NCBI GenBank assembly: GCA_017614505.1
Contig: JAGABT010000016.1
Location: 62,001 to 126,000, forward strand
Direction: 5' to 3'
DNA length: 64,000 bases
From: Selenomonadaceae bacterium
Lineage (GTDB): Bacteria; Bacillota; Negativicutes; Selenomonadales; Selenomonadaceae
The notes under the pieces are model-generated. The model worked only from the letters and a program-made list of their open reading frames with translations. It was not told the DNA's origin and did no database searches. Positions 51,601-60,600 of this stretch are shown here, in pieces. Position 1 is the stretch's first letter. The number at the start of each line of letters is the position of its first letter. The position numbers and the translations under genes are program-made.

Positions 51601-54600
51601 ACCGTCGGAGTAAACAACTCTGATTGAAGAATCTTTAGCGCCGACCACGGTGACAGTACCATTATCGCCGCCGTTATCGTCGACAATATTGAGAATGACA
51701 TCGTTGCCTTCGAGGGTGGAGCTTCCGACTTTGCCGCTTGAGAGGGAAATCACGTCGGATTCTTTAGCGTTGAACTTGTAATCGGTGATTATAATGTCGC
51801 TGCCTCTGTGGACGATTGTGTCATTGCCGTCGCCGCCTTTAATGGTATCGGAGCCGAGCGTAGCAGCTACGATATAGTCAGCGTCAGCGCCGCCGTCGAA
51901 GTAGTTATCGCCTGCGTCAGCGATAAGAGAATCTTTACCTGCGCCGCCAATTAAGGAGTCATTGCCTTCGCCGCCATTTAAGGAATCGTTGCCGTCGCCG
52001 CCTTCAAGGTAGTCGGAGCCTGCGCCGCCGTCCAGCGTATCGTTGCCCGTGCCGCCGTAGAGCGAATCGTCATCGTCGCCGCCTTCGAGGGTATCATTAC
52101 CGGCGTCACCGTAGAGAATATCAGCGCTTGCGTTACCAACGAGAGAATCGTTGCCGTCGCCGCCGTAGAAGACATCCGCCGCTGCGCCTTTGCCTTCAAT
52201 GGTATCGTCGCCCGCGCCGCCGTAGATAGTCTCGGCGTCATTGTTGGAGCTGCCGATAATGTGGTTAGCCTGGGTGTTGCCGTTGATAACGATATTGGCG
52301 TCTACGAGCGAAGCGTCGATTGTCGTGACGGTGGTTGCGTAGGTGGTAGTTGCCAGCGGACCTGCGTAATCGGCGTTAAGAGTAATGCCAGCAATCTTAT
52401 CCGCGTTATTGCGTTCGTAGGTGAAGTAGCCGAATATGCCTTCAGTCTTGATATAGTTACCGTCTGACTTGTATTCTTCGAGGGTGATAACTTTATCCTT
52501 GGCGTTATTGATAGTGAGGACATTGTTGTCATCACCGAGAGTCAGAATGACATTGGCGCCGTCGACAGCGGTGGAAACAACCGTGGTAGTGGAGAGGCGA
52601 ATCTTGTCTTTGCCAACTTCGTATTCGGTAATTACGTCGTTGCCGCTGGTGTAGATGTACAAATCAGAACCAGCGCCGCCCGTGAGGGTATTTTCGTCTT
52701 TACCAGCAACGAGGGTATCGTCACCTGCGCCGCCAACGAGTGAATTAGCGCCGTCGTTACCGAGGAGATAATCGTCACCTGCGCCGCCTTCAAGGGTATC
52801 GTCATAGTTGGAGCCATGAATCGTGTTGTTCTGCGCGTTGCCCTGTACGTAGACTTCAGCTTCAACGGAATCTGCGTAAATGAGTCTGGTATCTGTCGGA
52901 TAGACGGTAGACTTGAGCGTTACTTCCTCAAAGTCAGAATTGAGGGAGATAGCCTTGACGTTGGCGCCAGTATCGGTTCCGTAGTTGTAGTAGCCGAAGA
53001 CTCTGCTTTCAAGGAGCGTGCCGTCTGCTTTGTAAACATCAATGACTTTCTCTTTGGCGTTCTGAATCGTGATAGTACCTTTGTCTGCGCCGCCGCTTAC
53101 AACATTCAGAATAACGTCGTTTTCATTGACCTTGGACGAGCCAATCGAATCGGTGCTCGCAAGTACAATTCTGTCTTTGCCGGTTCCGTCGTAGGTGGTG
53201 ATAATATCATTGGCGTCAGCGTCAGACTCATGGAGGAAGGTATCATTGCCCGCGCCGCCAATGAGGGTGTTGTAGCCCTTGCCGCCGCTGATATAGTCAT
53301 CAGCTGCGCCGCCGTCGATATAGTCATCGCCATCGCCGCCGTAAATGGTATCTTTGTCGCCAGCGCCGTAAATGGTATTCAGACCAGTGCTCACTGTAAC
53401 ATTAATATAGTCGTTGCCTGCGTCGCCATTGATAAAGTTGTTGCCAGTCGTGCCGGTGCCGCCGCTTACAACAGAAATGGTATCGTTGCCAGCGCCGCCG
53501 TAGAGAGTGTTATTGCCAGTGGCTTTAACTTCGATGTAGTCGTTGTCATTTTCGCCGGTGATGTAGTTATCGCCGTTTTCAGCCATGAGGCTGTCTGCTC
53601 CGGCGCCGCCATAAATCGTGTTGTTGCCGCCAAGACCTTTAATCGTGTCGTTTTCGGTCTCGCCGTAGAGTACGTTATTACCGCTACTGCTGCCGTAAAT
53701 CAGGTCAGTGCCTGCGCCGCCGTAAATCGTATCGTCGCCAGCATTTATCTTGGTTGTGTCGCTACTGTAAGCAGTGAGAGTATCGTTGCCGGTGGAGCCG
53801 TAAATCTTGTCGGAGCCTTCGCCGCCGTAAATCGAATTGTGTTTGGCGTTGCCGTTTATGGTAATGTCATTCGTGACGCTGGTTGCGTCGATAACAGTGA
53901 CCGCCGTGGAATAGGTCTTCGTGTCGAGCGTGCCTTCAAAGTCAGCGTTGAGGCTGATAATCTTATTGTCTGCGTCATCTTCGGTGGCGTTGTAGTAGCC
54001 GAAGATTCTGGTTTCTGCCGGTTCCACGAAGCTCTCACTGCCGGTAGACCTATAGACCGTAAGTTCTTTGCCGACAACGTTCATGACGGTAACTTTACCG
54101 AGAGAGGTTGTAGTTGTAACTGCATCGACAACATTCAAAATTACGTCTTTGCCATCGACCGAGGAACTTCCAACTGAAGCGCCATTGATGCCGCTCAGCT
54201 TGATAACGTCCTGTCCGGCAGTGTAGTCGGTGATAATCAGTTCAGCTTCGCCGTTGAAAATGAACACGTCGTTATTCTGTCCGCCGGTCATGGTCGTCAG
54301 AGCTGTTGCGTTTGTGCTGCTACTGCCCCACAGGGTATCATTGCCGGCGCCGCCGAAGAGCGAATTTGCATCGCCACCACCCGCTTTAATCAAGTCGTTG
54401 TCATTGCCGCCGTCGAAGGTATCGTTGCCAGTGCCGCCAATCAGCGTATCCTTACCGGCGTCGCCAATCAGAACGTTGTCCGCTTTCTTGACTTCGATAT
54501 AGTCATTGCCAGCGCCGCCGTTCAGGTAATCGCCCTCGGATTTAGCAGTGTCTTCAGAGCCGTACAGTGAATCGTTGCCCGCTGCGCCAAGGAGCGAATT

Positions 54601-57600
54601 TGCGCCAAGACCGCCTTTAATCGTGTTAGCGAGGGCGTTGCCGTTTACAATCAGCTGCTGGTTATTCGACGGGTCAACAATTATATTCTTGACATTGGTC
54701 GGATACTGCGAATTTGCCAGCGTGCCGGTCAGGGCGGAATTGAGCGTGATTGTATTGTCATGCGGCGCGTAGGAGTAGTAGCCGGAAATGCCGTTTACAG
54801 CAATACCATTGCCGTCGGTTACGCTGAGCGCCGGTACCCAGCTGTCAGGATTCGCAAGACCTTCAAGCGTGAGTATGTTAGTGGTGCTGTTGGTGCCTGC
54901 AGTGTCGCTGGCGAGGTAAACCTTGAGGTCGCCGGTGGAAGATTCGATTTGTGTCTTGTAGAGCGTATTGCCTGTAGCTTTGAGCTGGATTTTATCTGCA
55001 GAGGTGACGCCCGAAACTGTAGCGTCGCTGCCGCCGGTGAAGATAAAGGTATCGCCAGCCGTGGTGCCGGTAACGCCGGTAATCTTAGTGTTGAGTTCGA
55101 GCGTTACGCCCTTGGAGAGCGCGGAGGCGTCAATCTTCGTGGTATTGGAAGGATACGAACCTTTGTCGATTGAAGTTGCCGCGTCATTGAGGGTGATTGT
55201 TCCGATGTTTGCGTCGAAGCCGAAGAAGCCGGAAATCGCCGCCGTGATTGTATCGCTGCCCGCTTGCGTGCTGGTAACGTCGAGCGTCTTGCCCTTCGCG
55301 TTGGTAACGGTAAGAACTTTGCCGCTTTCAAAGGTAATTACAAGGTCGTTGCCGTCGTATTCCGTCTTCTGGATGCCGGTAACTGCAGTGCCGTCAATCT
55401 TAATCTTGTCGCTGCCCTTGAGGTTGTAGTCCGAAATGGTGACAGTGCCGTCGGTGTAAACAAAGGTATCGTTGCCTTCGCCGCCAATATACGAGCCGCC
55501 TTTACCAATCTGGATGTAGTTATCTTTGGCGTTGCCATTAACCACCATATCAGTGGTAATACTAGCCGCGTCGATTGTTACAACGCCGCTGGGATACAGG
55601 CTGGCAGAAATTTCGTCGAGGTCCGTAATTTCGGCGTTGAGCGTGATTGAGCCGCCGTTGTCATAGTTGTAGTAGCCGGAAATGCCGGAAACCTGTGTCT
55701 TGCCGTCGGAGTTGAGGAACTTGAAGTCTGTGTTCTTGACGCCTGTTGCAACGATTGAGGAACCGTCAGTGAAGGCTATGCGGAGATCCTTGCTGCTATC
55801 GCCTACCCACGTAGTAGACTGGACGTTTGCGGAAGTTGTAAGGCGAATCACGTCATTTTCTGCGTCGAAGCCGGTGACAGTAACTTCGCTGGAGGCAACC
55901 GGCGTGTAGTAAATGGTATCCGCGCCGCCCGACGCTTTGAGGGTTACGCCTGTAACTTTATCCTGCAGATTAATAATGAGGTCTTCGGAAGTAGCGCTTG
56001 CGTCGATTTTGGAAGTTATATCGGGATAGGCAATAGCGCCGCTGGCAGTTCCGCCGATTATGCCACCAAAGCCTGAAACAATCGAAACTGTTCCGTCAGA
56101 GCCCGCACTATTGGTTGCCGTCCACGTGAAGTTGTTGGAAATTGCAGAAAGGGCAACCTGCTGACCATTCTTGGTTTGGTAAACGCTGAGAGATTCGTCG
56201 GCGACGTCTTTAAGCTTGAGTGTCTTGCCAGTGGCTAATGTTGCCGTTATGGTTCCTTGTGCGATTGAAGTTGCGGTAACGATAGTCTCGCTGTTGAATA
56301 CAATCTTATCGCCGGTGGTGTAATCAACGATAGTAACATCACTCGTGAGCCCGTTAGCGATGTTCTTAGCATCGAGTACAAAGGTATCTGCGCCGTCGCC
56401 GCCCGCTATGGTACCGCCAGAGGCGCCAACAGTGATATTGTTTGCATTGCTGTTGCCGGTGAAATTAACCGCCTTGACGGTGTTATTCATGTTAATATTC
56501 AGCACGGTTGACGGATAATCTGTGCCGTCTTCGCCGCTGACTATTGTAGCTGAGGGCAGGTACGGATGGAGGGTAATGGATTTGGACGCGACATCGTAGA
56601 AGTACTTGCTGGAAATACCGTTGTGCTGTTCGCCGCCAATGACATTGCCCTTAGCGTCGACGAGCGTAACCGACGTTACCGCCTTGGAAGAATCAGTGAC
56701 GTTAGCGCCGTCCACAAGGTAAACTTTCTGCTGGGTCGTGGTGTCGCCGCTCTTGTGGCGGAGGGTAACAACGAGGGTATTGGTGTCCTGCTCACTTGCA
56801 TAGCCGGAGCTTACGAGCGAATAATCCGTCGGCAGTTTGATTACGTCTTTGCTGCTCTCGAAGCCAACAACACTGACATTGCCGCCTGCGCTTGTGCCGA
56901 GCTGGAGAATATCTTCATCCTGGTTGTCAAGGGAAACGTAAGCCGCCCTGCCGAGCTGGAGGGTTGCACCGCCTGCAACAGACGCTATCGTCACAGGCGC
57001 ATCGCTTTGAACCAGCGTGGTATTGATAACGTGGACGCCGTCAGGAACAGCAAGAGTATTCGCACTCGAAGCAGCACCGACTATAGTAGCAGGGAAGTTA
57101 GAGCTGAGCGTGATAGCCGAGTCGTCGTTTGCACCGGCGGTATAGGTGAACAGGCTGGAAACTTCTTTATAGGTCTCTGAGCCGTTGCTCTTCCAGAGTT
57201 TCGTCTCATAGGGCATCGTAAGGACGCTGGTGGATTTTGTGCCTGGGTCGCCGAAGGTGACACTGAGGTAGGTGTTGCCGTCTATTACAACGCGTTCAGT
57301 CTTGGAAATGAGCTGGCTGTCAATGAGCGTGCCGACCTTGATTGTATCTTTGGCGTCGGTGCCCATGATTCTGAGCGTGCCGCCGTTATAAATAACTGTA
57401 TCCGAAGCGTTGGAACCCTTCGTCAGGTCGATAAGACCGCCGGCATTAGTGCCGAGCGTAACGGAAGTAGTACTCGCACCGCCGTACAGGTAAACGGAAT
57501 TTTCAGCCGTTGTGGCATTGACTTTCGTCACGCCAGTAGAAGCCTGCGCGTTGATAGTGCCGCCGCCAATACCAAGCGTAATGTTGTTTTCAAGATTAGC

Positions 57601-60600
57601 ATCGGTGCCGTCTGCAATGACGTTAATTGCGGCGTCGCCGGATTTAATGGTATTCTTGCCAGCACCGGCATTAATTACAGCTGCGCCGTTTACTTCGATA
57701 AGGTCGTTGTCTGCGCCGGTCGTAATGGTGACATTGCCGGAACCAGCTTTGATTGTGTTGGCGCCGCCAAGGTCGGTGATATTAGCCTTGCCGTCGCCAA
57801 TCTCGATAAGGTCAGCGCCGGAGCCTGCATTGACTCTAATGTAGTTGGTCGCGCTGGTAGCTTTGAGCGTTGCACCTACTGTATTACCATTACCTGCGAA
57901 GTTGAAGTAGCCGCCGCCTGTACCGTCAAGTTTAACGTAGTCACCAATTCCGCCGCTTGCAATACTGCCGGATACAACCGTGATATCGCCCTTGCCTTCG
58001 CCGACGATAGTGTCAGCCTTGCTGCTGGTGTAGATTATTCCGCCCTTGTCGTTGGTGCCGAAGTCAACCTTGATACCGTCGTTGCCGTCCTTGAGGTTAA
58101 TCGTTGCTGCGCTGGCAACAGCCGATGCGTCAATCTTCTTGACTTCCGTTCCGTAATCATCGACGGTAAGCTGTGTAGTCTTGGAGAGGAGCGTTATTTC
58201 GCTGTTCGCGCGGTCGTAGCTGAACTTGCTGGAAATTTCCTTAATGTCCTCGCCGTTAGTTTTGAGAACCTTGTCTGCGTCTGCGGAAGCGATATAAAGC
58301 GTATTGTCTCTGCCTGCTTTACTGAAGCTTATGGTAAGGATACTGTTGTTGCCGCTGCCGTGCGTCGCGCTGGTTATCGTACCGGCGGAATCCGCCGCGA
58401 TGTAAACTTTGTCGTCGGCGCTAAGGTTGCTGAGGCTGACTATGCCGCCAGCATAAGTGATCTTGTCGGTGCCTTTATCTTTTGTAGCAGTAACGCTGCC
58501 GTTGCCTCTGATAGTAACATCATTGCCAGCTTCACCCAGACTAATTGCGATTGAGCTGGTGTCAGAATGAGTGTCAATCGCCGTATGTACAACAGCCTTC
58601 GTCGCGTCAATTTTGGTAACGTCGGTAGAAATGTACGCAATGTTATCTTCGTCGTTCTGAATTGTGCCGTATGCCTGGATTGTAATGGGAGCGTTAGTGG
58701 TAGAGAGAAGTTGAATTTCATTGAGCGCCGTGGTGTTGTAATACTTGGAAATTCCGGCGAGCGTAGCGGTGCCTGCTCTATCCGCGATAATGTACGTGTT
58801 CGGAATTGTGATAACGTTCTTGCTGTTGCCGTCGAAAGTTACCTTGATAGTTCCGTCAGCCGCATTATTTTCGGTCTTGGTAACTGCCGTCAGATTGTCG
58901 CCGGCTTTGATTGTAGAATAGCCGGAAGCATGAGAGCTCTCCTTTAAGACTGTAAGCAGACCGCCGTTGTAGATGACAGTATCGCTGCCGTCGGTAACCA
59001 GCGTGCTTTGGTTGTAGCCGGAGCCGAGAGTAATATTGTCGTTGCCCGCGCCAGCATTGATGTAGAACTTGTTGCTGGTTATCTGAGAAGCGTCAATATC
59101 GTCATTGCCGCCGCCGCCATAAACCGAACCGCCGCCTGCACCGAGTGAAATTTTATCATCGCCAGCGCCGCCATCAATGTACACAGGATTCGACGCACTT
59201 GTAGCAGCAGAAGCGTCAATGGTATCACTGCCGCCGCCGCCATAAGCCGTGCCGCCTTTGACGCCGAAAGTAACTTTATCAGCGCCAGTTCCGGCTTGTC
59301 CGTTGAAGTAGAGTGTTCCAGTGCCAGCGGTAACGGTGTCCCCGTTTCCGTCACTATTGCCTGTAACTGTGGCGTTTGCTGCGCTTCCTTCGAGTTTGAC
59401 TTCTACGCCGTTGGTGGTGTCGTCGAGAATTTTAATGTCAATCGAGCCGCTGGCGCCGGAAGCGTCGATAACTTTAGTATTCGTGGAGTATTTTTCGTAG
59501 CCAGCGCCGTCGCCGAGTTTGACGCCGGTCTTGCCCTTGACGATCGTGAGCGTGGCTTTGTCAGTGTCGGTCTTGCCGTCGTAGTCGAAGTTCACGGAGA
59601 TACCTGCCAACGAAGTAGTAGAACCCTTAGCTCTGAGGTCAGCCGAAGTCAAATTTGAACCCGTGACGGTAACATCTACAGTCTTGGCAACGCCAGTTTC
59701 AGAAACAGTAAGCGCCCAGCCGCTCTGGCTGACGCCGTTGACTTTGGTGGTGATATTCTTCGAGGATACAATATTATTAAAATTGCCACTGCCAAATTCA
59801 GCAACCTGTCCGGCTTGGTAACCATTCCAGACGAAGGTATCGGACATGCCGGAAACAGTTACATTGCTTGCGCCGCCGCCGCTGAGAACAAGTTTTGTAG
59901 CAGCGCCAACCGTAACCTGCGTAGTAGAATCACCGAGAGCCGTGCTGAACGTGACCGTATCACTGGCTCTGGTTGCGTCGATATTCGTGACAGCGCCAGG
60001 AAGGGTGCCAATCGTTACAGCCTGCGCAGTGCCAATGAGCGTGACTTCCGTGCTTGCGTTTTTGACTTCATACATGAACGCTTTATTGATTTGCGGGCGA
60101 CCAGTGTTGTCTATGATACCCGCTTCAGAGGCGCCGTCCTGTATCACAAGATAATCACCGTTGGCGAAATTGACCTGGTATGGACGACCTGATTGAACTT
60201 CACCCACCTCAGCGCCAATGAGAGTTGTGCTTGTGACAGCAGAAGTGAAATTACTGTCGAATTTAATCTTGTCATTGGAGTTGGAACTACTAATCGACCA
60301 TTTGCCGCCCTTGTAGGTGATGTTTTCCTGAGCGTAAGAGCTGAGCGTGACTACGCCGGTGCTGGAGCCGAGCTTGAGCGTAATGCTGCTTGCCGTTGCG
60401 CCGGTAACCGTAGGAATTACGATAGTAGCAGAGTGTGAATCTGCTATATCTGTCTGTGCGGAGGCGTCAATGACATTAAATCCGGCGGGATAGTAGTTGC
60501 TGTCAGTCGATTCAATTGTATCGCCTGCGCGATAGGTAATGGTCTTTACTTTATTGGTTATATCGTAGTCGAACTGCGTGCCAACCGTGACCGGCGTGCC